From: Bacillus vallismortis
GTDB taxonomy: Bacteria > Bacillota > Bacilli > Bacillales > Bacillaceae
Reading direction: 5' to 3'
Length of the DNA stretch: 64,000 nucleotides
NCBI RefSeq assembly: GCF_004116955.1
Contig: NZ_CP026362.1
Span: forward strand, 2,483,501 to 2,547,500
How positions within the stretch are numbered: position 1 is the first letter of the stretch; each line of letters starts with the position of its first letter. This document shows positions 21,457 through 30,780 of the stretch, piece after piece. Below the pieces are notes generated by a model. The model was not told the DNA's origin and did not search any database. It saw only the letters and a program-made list of their open reading frames with translations. Position numbers and translations under genes: made by a program.

Positions 21457-22998
21457 TTATTTTTTATATTGAATATGATAAATATCACGGCGTCTGTCTT
21501 TTAGCTGGCGTACTGTACCGTTTTGGCGCTGCCTTCTGAGAATTTCCAGATCAACATCACCGATGACGACCATCTCGATATTTGGATTTGTTTCGCCGAC
21601 AATGCCGTCTCTGGCGAATTCAAAATCAGATGGTGCGAAAATGCCTGACTGAGCGTATTGGATATCCATGTTTTCCGTTTGCGGAAGGTTTCCAACCGTC
21701 CCGGAGATGACCGTATAAATTTGATTTTCAACCGCTCTTGCCTGCGAACAGTATCTAACACGCAAGTAGCCTTGGCGGTCTTCTGTGCAAAACGGCGTAA
21801 AAATGATTTTTGCGCCTTTATCCGCCGCAATCCGGGCAAGCTCAGGAAATTCGATGTCATAACAGATTTGAATCGCGATTTTTCCGCAGTCCGTATCAAA
21901 CACGCGCACCTGGTCTCCGGCGCTGATTCCCCACCATTTGCGCTCATTCGGCGTAATATGGAGTTTATATTGCTTTTCGATCGTCCCATCCCGTCTGAAC
22001 AAGTAAGCGATATTATAGATCTTGTCTTCCTCTTCGACAAAATGAGACCCGCCGATTATGTTGACGTTGTACTTTACGGCCAAATCAGTAAACAGGCTGA
22101 TGTAATCTTCTGTATACTCGGTAATTCTCTGAACCGCCAAGCTCGGTGACCGTTCCTCGAGGAAAGACATCAGCTGGGTTGTGAAAATCTCCGGGAACAC
22201 CGCGAAATCTGAGCGCGCGTCGGAAGCGACATCGACATAGTATTCTACTTGATTGGCAAATTCCTCAAAGGAATAAATTTTCTTCATTTCGTATTGGATG
22301 ACACAAATTCTTACAGGGAAAGCCGATTTATAATAGCGTTTTGTCTGCTGCGGAAGGTAATCGACATTATTCCATTCCATCAGCGTCGCATACTTGATCG
22401 AAGCCGTATCATCCGGGAGATAATTCGGGTTAATCCGCATAAGGGTAAAGCCGTTCATCAGCTGAAAAGAAAGGACCGGATCGTAAATTTGGTGGCGTGT
22501 CACCTGTTCCACATACTCTCTCGCCGTCATTTCATCCGCATATTTGTGAAAGTTTGGAATCCGTCCGCCTATAATGATGCTTTTCAGATTTAAACGTCTG
22601 GCCAAATCCTTTCTCGCCTCATACAAACGGTGGCCGATCTTCATCCGTCTGTATTTCGGATGCACCATGACCTCAATGCCGTACATATTCAAGCCATCCG
22701 GATTATGATTGGTGATATAACCGTCATCTGTAATGTCCTGCCACGTATGGCGGTCATCGTATTCATCAAAATTAATCAGGAGGCTTGAGCACGAACCGAT
22801 AATTTCGCCTTCGAATTCTGCACAAAACTGCCCGTCGGGAAAATGCTCCAAATGGCTGATTAAATGCTCCCGCTTCCAAGGCTCCATCCCCGGAAAACAG
22901 TCCTTTTGAAGATCAATAATCTTGTCGAGATCTTTCTCTTCGATATTGCGAATAATCATTTTCTTTTCAAAACGGGTCAAATCTAATTTCTCAGACAT
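21457..22998 (-). CDS. yhcX: YhcX, GNAT–nitrilase fusion amidohydrolase
   Basis: Two-domain protein of 513 residues: N-terminal GNAT acetyltransferase (about 12–205, with VMVHPKYRRMKIGHRLYEAR as acetyl-CoA loop) and C-terminal carbon–nitrogen hydrolase (about 225–505). The nitrilase triad is complete: Glu in FAVFPEIF, Lys in EKQYKLHI and Cys in IQICYDIEFPE. Recalled literature links B. subtilis YhcX to indole-3-acetate formation, unproved here. AGGAGCGAG before ATG. Downstream of yhcW in one operon (14-nt gap). Confidence 0.92.
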   Translation of the reverse strand: MSEKLDLTRFEKKMIIRNIEEKDLDKIIDLQKDCFPGMEPWKREHLISHLEHFPDGQFCAEFEGEIIGSCSSLLINFDEYDDRHTWQDITDDGYITNHNPDGLNMYGIEVMVHPKYRRMKIGHRLYEARKDLARRLNLKSIIIGGRIPNFHKYADEMTAREYVEQVTRHQIYDPVLSFQLMNGFTLMRINPNYLPDDTASIKYATLMEWNNVDYLPQQTKRYYKSAFPVRICVIQYEMKKIYSFEEFANQVEYYVDVASDARSDFAVFPEIFTTQLMSFLEERSPSLAVQRITEYTEDYISLFTDLAVKYNVNIIGGSHFVEEEDKIYNIAYLFRRDGTIEKQYKLHITPNERKWWGISAGDQVRVFDTDCGKIAIQICYDIEFPELARIAADKGAKIIFTPFCTEDRQGYLRVRYCSQARAVENQIYTVISGTVGNLPQTENMDIQYAQSGIFAPSDFEFARDGIVGETNPNIEMVVIGDVDLEILRRQRQNGTVRQLKDRRRDIYHIQYKK

Positions 22999-23012
22999 CT
23001 TCTCGCTCCTTT

Positions 23013-23675
23013 CTAGTGTTGTGCGTTCAGGTGGTCAAGCAATAGGGCGAGCTCCATTTCCGCCATTGATTCAAGCCGGTGATCATAGTCTTCAAACAAT
23101 AAGGTGCCCGTCACTTTATTCGGGACGATGACACACTTCATCCCCGCCCTTTTCGCAGCAATCGAACCATTAACAGAATCCTCAAACGCGAGACATTCAG
23201 ATGGCGATACCCCAAGATTTTTAGCCGCCAATATATACAGCTCTGGATTCGGCTTCACCTCTTCCACATCATCCGCCGTTTGAATGACCTCAAATTCATC
23301 AAACAGGCCGATTTGCTTCAAATGGCCCGACACCCACTTATAATCAGAACTGGAGGCAAGCCCTACTTTTAAGCCTAAATCCTTTGCCGCATTCAAATAC
23401 GCTTCGACACCAGGTCTCGCTTTTTCTGTTTCCATGCGTTTCGTAAACCGCTCTCTTCTCAAAGTTGTCAGCTCTTCATGGTTCAGCTTTTGGCCGATCT
23501 GCTCTTCTAAATATTCAAAAGGCTGAAATCCCGCGGCTGTTCCGATGACCTTTCCCCAAACGGATAGCGGCAGGACTGAGCCATGTTCCTCAAATATTTC
23601 CTGAAGGACTTCATATTCGTGTGTTTCAGTATCAAGAATCAGTCCGTCAAAATCAAAAATTAACGCTTTAATCAC
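23013..23675 (-). CDS. yhcW: YhcW, HAD-type phosphatase (beta-phosphoglucomutase-like)
   Basis: HAD hydrolase of 220 residues. Motif I FDFDGLILDTE, motif II GLASSSD, Lys/motif III KPNPELYILAAKNLG and acidic motif IV FEDSVNGSIAAKRAGM are intact; the helical cap lies at about 15–80. Likely dephosphorylates small sugar phosphates. GTG start chosen because AAAGGAG lies 9 nt upstream and the reading then begins directly with VIKALIFDFDG; an ATG at 23708 lacks a ribosome site. Confidence 0.88.
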   Translation of the reverse strand: MIKALIFDFDGLILDTETHEYEVLQEIFEEHGSVLPLSVWGKVIGTAAGFQPFEYLEEQIGQKLNHEELTTLRRERFTKRMETEKARPGVEAYLNAAKDLGLKVGLASSSDYKWVSGHLKQIGLFDEFEVIQTADDVEEVKPNPELYILAAKNLGVSPSECLAFEDSVNGSIAAKRAGMKCVIVPNKVTGTLLFEDYDHRLESMAEMELALLLDHLNAQH

Positions 23676-23769
23676 TGCGTACAACTCCTTTAGCCCAAAT
23701 TGAGACATATGTATACACTCACTATACCCCGAAACATGCCTGCATTCAAAAAGTAAGGTTTATGTGAAG

Positions 23770-23798
23770 AAAGAGCCTGCACACCGCAAGCTCTTTCT
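23770..23798 (-). terminator. yhcV terminator
   Basis: AAAGAGC…GCTCTTT hairpin (loop 13–15 nt) just after yhcV on the minus strand, followed by CTTC. Confidence 0.55.
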
Positions 23799-23800
23799 GA

Positions 23801-24223
23801 TTAATGAATGTTTTGATGAGAAATGTTTGTCAACGCTGCTCCCGCAGATTCGTTCGACATCTGATTGACTGCCAGGTCTCCAAGCGCAACGATCCCGACT
23901 AGATTGTTTTGATCTACAATAGGAAGGCGGCGGATTTGGTGCTGGGCCATCAGCTGCGACGCGTCTTGCAAGCTCATATTAGGATTTCCTGATATGAGGT
24001 CTGTTGACATCACTTCTGAAACGGGTGTCTGGCCATCTCGGCCCTCTGCTGTGGTTCTTAATGCAATGTCGCGGTCAGTCAGCATTCCTTTTAAAGCACC
24101 TTGCTCTACAACGGGAATCGCCCCGACATTATATTGGTTCATGAGAGAAGCCGCTTCCTGAATCGTTTGATTCGGAGAAACGGTCGCCACCTGCGTTGTC
24201 ATTGTATTTTGAACTGAACTCAT
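23801..24223 (-). CDS. yhcV: YhcV, two-CBS-domain protein
   Basis: Protein of 140 residues made of two CBS motifs (about 8–60 and 72–125; each with the VTDRDIA- or IVALGDLA-type ending strand). Stand-alone CBS pairs bind adenine nucleotides; the partner is unknown. In B. subtilis it is reported in forespores. Start at the second ATG, which has GAAAGGGG 8 nt upstream. Monocistronic: own terminator and a divergent gap upstream. Confidence 0.88.
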   Translation of the reverse strand: MSSVQNTMTTQVATVSPNQTIQEAASLMNQYNVGAIPVVEQGALKGMLTDRDIALRTTAEGRDGQTPVSEVMSTDLISGNPNMSLQDASQLMAQHQIRRLPIVDQNNLVGIVALGDLAVNQMSNESAGAALTNISHQNIH

Positions 24224-24319
24224 AGTCAGCACCCCTTTCAACCATTAGTATGTTCAGACACGTGCTGATTAAAAAGGGAGTTAGAGGAAAGGTTTTATGA
24301 TATGATTTCTTTGATGCCA

Positions 24320-24350
24320 AAAGGAGCTTTTCTGAAAACGAAAAGCTCCT
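24320..24350 (-). terminator. yhcU terminator
   Basis: AGGAGCTTTTC-GTTTTCA-GAAAAGCTCCT perfect hairpin followed by TTTT on the minus strand. Confidence 0.85.
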
Positions 24351-24359
24351 GCCGGCGGA

Positions 24360-24737
24360 TTATACCAACCTTCTGTAACCGGAAAAGGCTTGATTTGCCT
24401 TCAATTCAAAGTCAGAAAAAGCAAACGGAAAATAAATTCCAAAATCATTCAGCATTTTGCTGTTTTTCTCAAAAATCGCCTGATTGTTTACATCAGTATG
24501 CGGGGAAGGCTTTGTCAGAATAATATGTATCATTTGCAGACAAGCCATAATTTGAAATGCTTCTTTTAATGTTCCTTGGTAATCATGGTTATTATTTAAA
24601 GACAGAACGCCTTTCTTTTTAAAGCGCTGAATGTCCAGTTCGGAGAAATAAAGAGGAAATACATCATGAAAAAGTTTCATTGACAGCTCCTTGATAAAGC
24701 TCTCCTGTTCTGCAGTTGCTGCGTTCACAATTCTCAC
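24360..24737 (-). CDS. yhcU: YhcU, conserved Bacillus protein of unknown function
   Basis: Soluble protein of about 125 residues with predicted helices (EQESFIKELSMKLFHDVFPLYF) and no recognised catalytic motif; it belongs to a Bacillus-specific family. GTG start at 24737 chosen because AAAGGTGAT lies just upstream; the frame is open from ATG 24758. Divergent from yhcT. Confidence 0.7.
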   Translation of the reverse strand: MRIVNAATAEQESFIKELSMKLFHDVFPLYFSELDIQRFKKKGVLSLNNNHDYQGTLKEAFQIMACLQMIHIILTKPSPHTDVNNQAIFEKNSKMLNDFGIYFPFAFSDFELKANQAFSGYRRLV

Positions 24738-24867
24738 GTCAATCACCTTTCTTGCCATCGAATATCCTAACTCTTACTCAAGAATAGCACAGAAAAAAAC
24801 CCGAAAGCTAAGGTAAGTGTTTCCTATGAGAAACAGCGGCCTTCCGCTTTGAAAAGGAGTTATTAAT

Positions 24868-25776
24868 ATGAAACAAAAAAACAGAGGGCTTGAGCTCCTC
24901 ATCAATGACAAACACGATGGCCAATTGCTGTTTGCTGTCCTGAAACAAGAGCTTAACGCCTCTAAACCCGTGATTCAAGACTGGGTGACCCATCATCGAA
25001 TAAAAGTCAATCACGATTCCGTCATCAACAATGTGATCGTAAAAAAAGGAGACCGCGTGTTCATTGATCTTCAGGAAAGTGAAGAGTCCTCCGTTATACC
25101 TGAGTATGGAGAGCTTGATATTTTATTCGAGGACAATCACATGCTCATCGTCAATAAACCTGCGGGCATAGCGACACATCCAAATGAGGAGGGCCAAACC
25201 GGCACACTGGCTAATGTCATCGCGTATCATTATCAGGTGAATGGCGAAACATGCAAGGTGCGGCATGTCCACCGCCTTGATCAGGATACATCGGGCGCCA
25301 TCGTGTTTGCCAAGCATCGTTTAGCACACGCCATCCTGGATCAACAGTTAGAAAAAAAGACGCTGAAACGCACGTATACCGCCATCGCTCACGGAAAGCT
25401 AAAGATGAAAAAAGGAACAATTGATTCACCGATCGGCAGAGACCGATCACATCCGACTAGACGCAGGGTTTCACCGGGCGGGCAAGCGGCCGTCACCCAT
25501 TTTAAGGTCATTGCCCGCAATTCGAAAGAGCAATTGTCGCTCGTTGAATTAGAGCTTGAAACAGGCAGGACACACCAAATTCGTGTTCATATGGCGAGCA
25601 TTGGCCATCCGCTGGCAGGAGATACGCTTTACGGGGGCGGAAGCATGCTATTAAACAGACAGGCTTTGCATGCCAGAAAGGTACAAGCGATTCACCCAAT
25701 AACCAGCGAACTGATTGTTGCAGAAGCGCCTTTCCCAGCTGATATAGAAAACCTTTGCCACTCATATTTTTCATGA
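24868..25776 (+). CDS. yhcT: YhcT, RluA/RluD-type pseudouridine synthase
   Basis: Pseudouridine synthase of 302 residues. An S4-like N-terminal RNA-binding region (about 1–75) precedes the catalytic domain with HRLDQDTSG (catalytic Asp) and the C-terminal RTHQIRVHM and GDTLYGG signatures. Substrate RNA (rRNA or tRNA) not predictable. AAAAGGAG 8 nt before ATG. Confidence 0.92.
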   Translation: MKQKNRGLELLINDKHDGQLLFAVLKQELNASKPVIQDWVTHHRIKVNHDSVINNVIVKKGDRVFIDLQESEESSVIPEYGELDILFEDNHMLIVNKPAGIATHPNEEGQTGTLANVIAYHYQVNGETCKVRHVHRLDQDTSGAIVFAKHRLAHAILDQQLEKKTLKRTYTAIAHGKLKMKKGTIDSPIGRDRSHPTRRRVSPGGQAAVTHFKVIARNSKEQLSLVELELETGRTHQIRVHMASIGHPLAGDTLYGGGSMLLNRQALHARKVQAIHPITSELIVAEAPFPADIENLCHSYFS

Positions 25777-25778
25777 AG

Positions 25779-25807
25779 AAAAGCCGCAGGCATCGCCCGC
25801 GGCTTTT
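25779..25807. terminator. yhcT / srtD bidirectional terminator
   Basis: AAAAGCCGC-AGGCATCGCCC-GCGGCTTTT between convergent genes, overlapping the srtD stop region. Confidence 0.8.
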
Positions 25808-26402
25808 AAACAACCCGTTTTCCATAAATAATATAGCGCTTCGGGGCATTGCCCACATATGAAAATGGGTAGCAGGTCGTCAGAATGAGCTCTTCCTTTT
25901 CATGCTGGAGCGTAATAATGGATGTATCATCCTTATCGACAATTTTTGTTTTGATGATTTCATACGTAAAATCTCCATATGAAAGGAGAATGCGAAGCCT
26001 ATCTCCCTTTTCAAGCTCTCCCGTTCGGCGAAACACGGTATCCCGATGTCCCGACAGTACAATTTGTCCGTTCTCATCAGGATAATAGCTTTCCTTATAG
26101 TGCCCGACCCCTTTTTCTAAATCATCTGGATCGGTGCCCTCCACGATCGGGAGCTCCGCATTGATTTTTGGTATTTCTAAAATGCCGCTCGCATGTCCGG
26201 TCTCAGGCTTAAATGATGCTTGATTCTCTGCTTGATTCGCGCTTTTTTTCGCGCTTGAAGCTTCTTGCGGCTTATCAGCCGCGAGTTTTGCTTCTTTTAA
26301 TGTCTGTTCGGTCTTCATATTCGTATCGATCAGTTTAAGGCCTCCATAGCCTGCGATCATCAGACCGGCCGCAATGATGACGAGTGGAATTACTTTTTTC
26401 AC
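25806..26402 (-). CDS. srtD: SrtD, class-D sortase
   Basis: Sortase of 198 residues, N-terminal membrane anchor (residues 4–24), then the beta-barrel catalytic domain. Catalytic His119 (LSGHRDT), Cys177 (LTTCYPF) and Arg189 are all present. In B. subtilis (yhcS) it anchors YhcR to the wall. The ATG overlaps the yhcR stop by 4 nt, so enzyme and substrate are translationally coupled. Confidence 0.95.
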   Translation of the reverse strand: MKKVIPLVIIAAGLMIAGYGGLKLIDTNMKTEQTLKEAKLAADKPQEASSAKKSANQAENQASFKPETGHASGILEIPKINAELPIVEGTDPDDLEKGVGHYKESYYPDENGQIVLSGHRDTVFRRTGELEKGDRLRILLSYGDFTYEIIKTKIVDKDDTSIITLQHEKEELILTTCYPFSYVGNAPKRYIIYGKRVV

Positions 26403-29400
26403 GTTCTGGAGACGCTCCTTTTTCTTCTGACATAAAGATACGTTCCGGACAGTGTCATCGCCGCCCCGATCACGATAAAGTTATAGTAGCCCGCAGATGT
26501 ATCCGGAAGCTGATGATCAGACCCGCTTTCGGCAATCCCGTTTTGTACTGGCAATGTACTGATATTGCCATCAGTAACAGCGGGTTTTTTCGGTATTTCT
26601 CCGATTCTCGAAATGGCAGAAGGCGGAAACTGATGAACTGGCACAGTACCCGGAGTCTCTTTGATATCAGTCTGATCCTCCCCAGGTTCTGGGATTTCAT
26701 TTACCGGCTGATCCGTCCCTGGTCCATCCCCCGGCTTTTCTGTAACTGGAGCTTCTGTTACAGGGTCTTCAATGCCACTGGCTTCAGCAAGCTTAATTCT
26801 TCCCTCTTTTGTATACGAGATAGGTTCATCAAAGCTTTTTACGTACTCAACTGTCGCGTCCAAATCCTCAGGCCCTGTCACAGGATGTTTCCCAACCAAT
26901 CCGATTGGCTGATATTTGGTACCTGTCGCCGTCGCCATAAAATTGTTAACAGTCAGTGTATATGTGGCATCGGGCTGAATCTCGGTGCCATCTGCCATTT
27001 TTATCTCGACAGCTTTTCCGGTTTTTTTATCCCATGTATACGTAAACCCGCTGATGCTGTAGTCAGGCCCAAAAACCGGCGAGATTTGCGCATTGATAAT
27101 CTCTCTTAAATCTTTTCCTTTAATCTCAAGCTTTGTTAACACATTTCCAAACGGCTGGATATTGTACAGATCTCCCCATGTTATGGGTCCTTTCTTCAGC
27201 GCTTCGCGTATTCCGCCGCCATTCATAAGGGCAAAATCCGTTTTCATGGCCGCTCTCATGCCATCCGCAATCAGATTTCCTAGAGGCGTGTCCCCATCAT
27301 TCGAATATCCGCCTTCCATATCAACAGCCGCTTCACCGACAACCTCGCTGATAATCGGCTCAACGAGTGTTTGATATTTCTTTAAAATGGCTGAAGCGCT
27401 TGGATCCGGGTCTATTTTACTTTGATCGACATATACGATGTCCGCCGACTTTTTCACGATGTCTTTTGTCGTTTTATCGATCTCTAGATCTACAACTCCT
27501 ATCGCTTTTCCATACTCAAACGCCTGAACAATCAGTTTTCCATTCACTTCACCGTTAACAACCTTATGATTATGCGCTGCAAAAATCACGTCAATTTCGG
27601 AATCTGTTTTTTTTGCAAGGTCAGCAGATTCACCGGTAATTGCGGTGCCATTTTGATCGGCTGACATATGCGCGAGAACAGCCATGGCCTTCACGCCTTT
27701 TTTCTTCAGCTCTTCAGCCGCCTCATTCACCGCTGTGACCTCATCTGTAAACTCGATGTTTTTTATTCCGTCAGGCATGACCATACCCGCTGCCGACTGC
27801 GTGACAACCCCGATAAAAGCAACCGGTATGCCCTCAACCTCTATGATGTCATATGCCGGCAAAAAGGGCTCACCAGTAGATTTCATCTTACAATTGGCGC
27901 ACACAAGGGGAAAGTTCTGCCCATCATATCCGCTCGTGCCATTCGGGTGATCTCCTCCGTTTAAGATCCTCAGCAGTTCATCCGTACCTTCATCGAACTC
28001 GTGATTGCCGACCGTTCCGACATCAAAACCGATATCCTCCATCAGTTCCACAGTTGGTTCATCTTCAAGAAGAGATGAAACTGGTGAGCTGCCTCCGATC
28101 ATATCACCAGCATGAACAATCAGCGTGTTTTTCTTTTCAGCCTTTTTTTCTTTCAAATATGCGGCGGCATAGTCCATACGCCCAAAGACGCCGTCTGCAG
28201 TTCCGTTTCCATCAAGATCTAGCTCATATTGCTGATCAATCTTGCCATGCAGATCGTTCATACTGAGTATTCTAAGCGGTACACGTTCTTGCGGTGCCGT
28301 TTGCCTTTTTTTATATCCTGCGTTTTCCGCTTCACTTGCAGAGGCGAAGAAAATTCTATTTTCCACAGCTACCTGTTTCCAGTCAGCCGGCTCCACATAC
28401 GTTTTATTTGACGAATCCCCCACATATCTTGTCAGGCCTTTTCCTTGCTCTCTGGCTCTAAATTCAAACGGCATTTCCAAAAGGGGATCGTCTTCATTCC
28501 AAATTCCTTTTTGCTCTTGTTTCGCAGCAGCTGCAGCAGCCTGAAACTGCTGATAATCCTCTTCATTGTCAACCGGCCAAATAAAATACGTCGGAGCATA
28601 GCCATTTTTCACAAGCTCTAGGTTCACATTTGAACCCGATTCCGTTATGACCTGCCCAAGAAGTCTGCCATAGCTGTCCTTCGCTTCTCTCCCGACCTTG
28701 ACAGTAATCCTCTCTCCTGGAGACAATATTGTTTTTAGATAATCAGATGCTTTTTTGCCAAACCTTAATTGATTTTCGTCTGCTTCATTTTTGGGTGTGT
28801 GATACGTTTCAGGTGTATCTACATGTACAAACCGGATTTTTGTCGTTCCAAGTACGGGAGATTTGAGATGAATGGTATCACCATCAACAACCCTGTCAAC
28901 AATACCTTCATATTCACCCTCCGCAGATGGAGGAGCGGGCTGTTCTTCAAGCAGCTTCAAGTCAGACGTTTTTCGCGGAAGAAGCTGAAGGGTTTGGTAT
29001 CTGCTTAACACACCGGTAAATTCATACCATTTGCCCTCATCAAGTTCGTCTATGACCCCTGTTTCATTCATTACTCGAAGTGTCATAGCATGGTGATCTC
29101 CATCAATCATCGTTACATTAAAGCCGCCGCCGGCAGGAGAATGTGGAATTGAGGAAACAAACGCTTTTAGTGTCACAAGCCTGCCTTCCAACTGGTCACC
29201 CACATTGCTGTTAACCAGTTCATTGATTGTTGATTGTTTCGGAGCCGGGAGGGGTTGTTTTGTCTGGTTGATTTTGATGCCTGATGATTTTGGAACAATT
29301 TCTATCAGCCCTTGGTACGTCGTGATTTTTCCTTCAACTGTGATTTCCATGCCTTCTTTTAATTCAGGAAACAGTTCAGGTGAAGGCGAATATATGTTAA

Positions 29401-29980
29401 TGCCTCCGGTTCCATCCTGCATAAAGGTCGACAGCTTCCCGCCTCCGACCGCGCTTTGATCAGCTGTGACAATCCCTTTTATCGTCACTGATTCATTCAG
29501 CCGTCCCCGCGCTTCATTTATTGTCACTGGCTGTTCAGGCGGCGGAGTTTTCATGCCATCAGTTAACACCATTGACTGAACGTTTTTAAGTCCTGTCGTG
29601 TTAAAATAGCCGTCAAGCTGTCCTTGAACAGTTATCTTTTTTCCAAGAAGAAGCGGGTTGGTTTGCAGCCCAAATTGGCTTCTAGAGGCGGATGGGATTT
29701 GCACAGGAAGGATGTGATCCGGCGATGTCTCGTTTTTACTATCTGCCAGCGCAACATGATAATCATTAGAAAAAGGGCTTGTCAGTTTATACCGCTGCGC
29801 TGAGACAGCCTGACCGACAGCATATCCTTCAACAAGCGCCTGTCCATCTTTTTGCTGTATCGCCTTATCAACCGGTATCGGCTGTTGTGGCTCAGCTGCT
29901 TTTACAGCTTCGCACGTATACATCACATTTAAGAACATCAATGCAGTGATCAACATCATATGCAGAATACGCCTCATCAT
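26399..29980 (-). CDS. yhcR: YhcR, wall-anchored nuclease / 5'-nucleotidase
   Basis: Very large surface protein of about 1,193 residues. In order: signal peptide, a helix-free region with OB-fold-like nucleic-acid binding repeats (e.g. ESVTIKGIVTADQSAVGGG and RLVTLKAFVSS, about 40–345), a thermonuclease domain (about 365–520; catalytic-type RVVDGDTIHL, VDTPETYH, DSYGRLLGQV), a metallophosphatase/5'-nucleotidase (about 585–1090; SMNDLHGKID, HAGDMIGG, GNHEFDEG), a Pro/Glu-rich spacer and the sorting signal LPDTSA followed by a hydrophobic segment and RRKR tail. It can degrade nucleic acid and dephosphorylate the products outside the cell. Start at ATG 29980 with GGGAGG upstream. Confidence 0.95.
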   Translation of the reverse strand: MMRRILHMMLITALMFLNVMYTCEAVKAAEPQQPIPVDKAIQQKDGQALVEGYAVGQAVSAQRYKLTSPFSNDYHVALADSKNETSPDHILPVQIPSASRSQFGLQTNPLLLGKKITVQGQLDGYFNTTGLKNVQSMVLTDGMKTPPPEQPVTINEARGRLNESVTIKGIVTADQSAVGGGKLSTFMQDGTGGINIYSPSPELFPELKEGMEITVEGKITTYQGLIEIVPKSSGIKINQTKQPLPAPKQSTINELVNSNVGDQLEGRLVTLKAFVSSIPHSPAGGGFNVTMIDGDHHAMTLRVMNETGVIDELDEGKWYEFTGVLSRYQTLQLLPRKTSDLKLLEEQPAPPSAEGEYEGIVDRVVDGDTIHLKSPVLGTTKIRFVHVDTPETYHTPKNEADENQLRFGKKASDYLKTILSPGERITVKVGREAKDSYGRLLGQVITESGSNVNLELVKNGYAPTYFIWPVDNEEDYQQFQAAAAAAKQEQKGIWNEDDPLLEMPFEFRAREQGKGLTRYVGDSSNKTYVEPADWKQVAVENRIFFASASEAENAGYKKRQTAPQERVPLRILSMNDLHGKIDQQYELDLDGNGTADGVFGRMDYAAAYLKEKKAEKKNTLIVHAGDMIGGSSPVSSLLEDEPTVELMEDIGFDVGTVGNHEFDEGTDELLRILNGGDHPNGTSGYDGQNFPLVCANCKMKSTGEPFLPAYDIIEVEGIPVAFIGVVTQSAAGMVMPDGIKNIEFTDEVTAVNEAAEELKKKGVKAMAVLAHMSADQNGTAITGESADLAKKTDSEIDVIFAAHNHKVVNGEVNGKLIVQAFEYGKAIGVVDLEIDKTTKDIVKKSADIVYVDQSKIDPDPSASAILKKYQTLVEPIISEVVGEAAVDMEGGYSNDGDTPLGNLIADGMRAAMKTDFALMNGGGIREALKKGPITWGDLYNIQPFGNVLTKLEIKGKDLREIINAQISPVFGPDYSISGFTYTWDKKTGKAVEIKMADGTEIQPDATYTLTVNNFMATATGTKYQPIGLVGKHPVTGPEDLDATVEYVKSFDEPISYTKEGRIKLAEASGIEDPVTEAPVTEKPGDGPGTDQPVNEIPEPGEDQTDIKETPGTVPVHQFPPSAISRIGEIPKKPAVTDGNISTLPVQNGIAESGSDHQLPDTSAGYYNFIVIGAAMTLSGTYLYVRRKRSVSRT

Positions 29981-30129
29981 TTTTCCTCCCTTAATATACA
30001 CCATTATGACAATGACTTTGTCTGCTTATCATTTCGACAGACTCCATATAATTCCTTTCAGGCTTCTGCATAAAACGAGGCAGACTGTCACAAAATATAG
30101 TCGATCTGAAAAAAAAGGAGGAATTCGGT

Positions 30130-30780
30130 TTGGATCAGTTAAATCAGCAGCAACCCCAAATGAACAAAGGTATCCCTGGCAAACCTCATAAAAATCACGG
30201 CGGACATGAAATGTTTGATATGCATGAGGTGCTTTCAGGAACACTTAATGTCCTTGACCAGTTTACGATGCTGAAACAATTTTGTAAGGATCAGGAATTA
30301 GTAAACATCCTTGATCGTCAACATCAATTCATTGCGTCTCAATATAACTTAACTGCAGAATGCTTTAAAACAGGAAACGAGCCTTCACAAAAAACAGCAA
30401 CTTATATGATGAAGGAAGACAATCAGACTGTTTACGGCATGCAGCCGTCAAAGCCTAAAAAACCTGTTCAATCCATGAATGATATTGATGACAGCATTAT
30501 CAGCCGACAAATGCTTTGCACTGTTAAAGCACAGGCTTCTATGCTGACAATGGCTTCTCTGGAAATGACGAATCCAGCCGTAAGACGCGTATTGTCCGCT
30601 CAGATTCAACAGTATGTTGAAATGGCTTTCGAAATTTTCCTATACCAAAACAAACACGGCTATTACCAAGTTCCTCAGCTAGATGCGCAAGACATGGAAC
30701 AAATGAAAAACTCATTTGCGCCTGCACAAGGACAAATGCCTCCAACTCAAGGCGGCATGGGCCAACAAGGACTTCATTAA
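30130..30780 (+). CDS. yhcQ: YhcQ, spore-coat CotF-like protein
   Basis: Protein of 216 residues with Gln/Pro-rich ends and a central all-helical CotF-type region (MHEVLSGTLNVLDQFTML … LDRQHQFIASQYNLTAECF), Met-rich. Spore-associated in B. subtilis. TTG start at 30130 with AAGGAGG 9 nt upstream. Its 3' end overlaps 69 nt with the convergent protease-like gene. Confidence 0.85.
   Translation: MDQLNQQQPQMNKGIPGKPHKNHGGHEMFDMHEVLSGTLNVLDQFTMLKQFCKDQELVNILDRQHQFIASQYNLTAECFKTGNEPSQKTATYMMKEDNQTVYGMQPSKPKKPVQSMNDIDDSIISRQMLCTVKAQASMLTMASLEMTNPAVRRVLSAQIQQYVEMAFEIFLYQNKHGYYQVPQLDAQDMEQMKNSFAPAQGQMPPTQGGMGQQGLH

Noticed and set aside
26384..27109. Long plus-strand ORF over the end of yhcR/srtD
   Set aside because: Antisense shadow without family resemblance or ribosome site; the minus-strand genes have complete domains.
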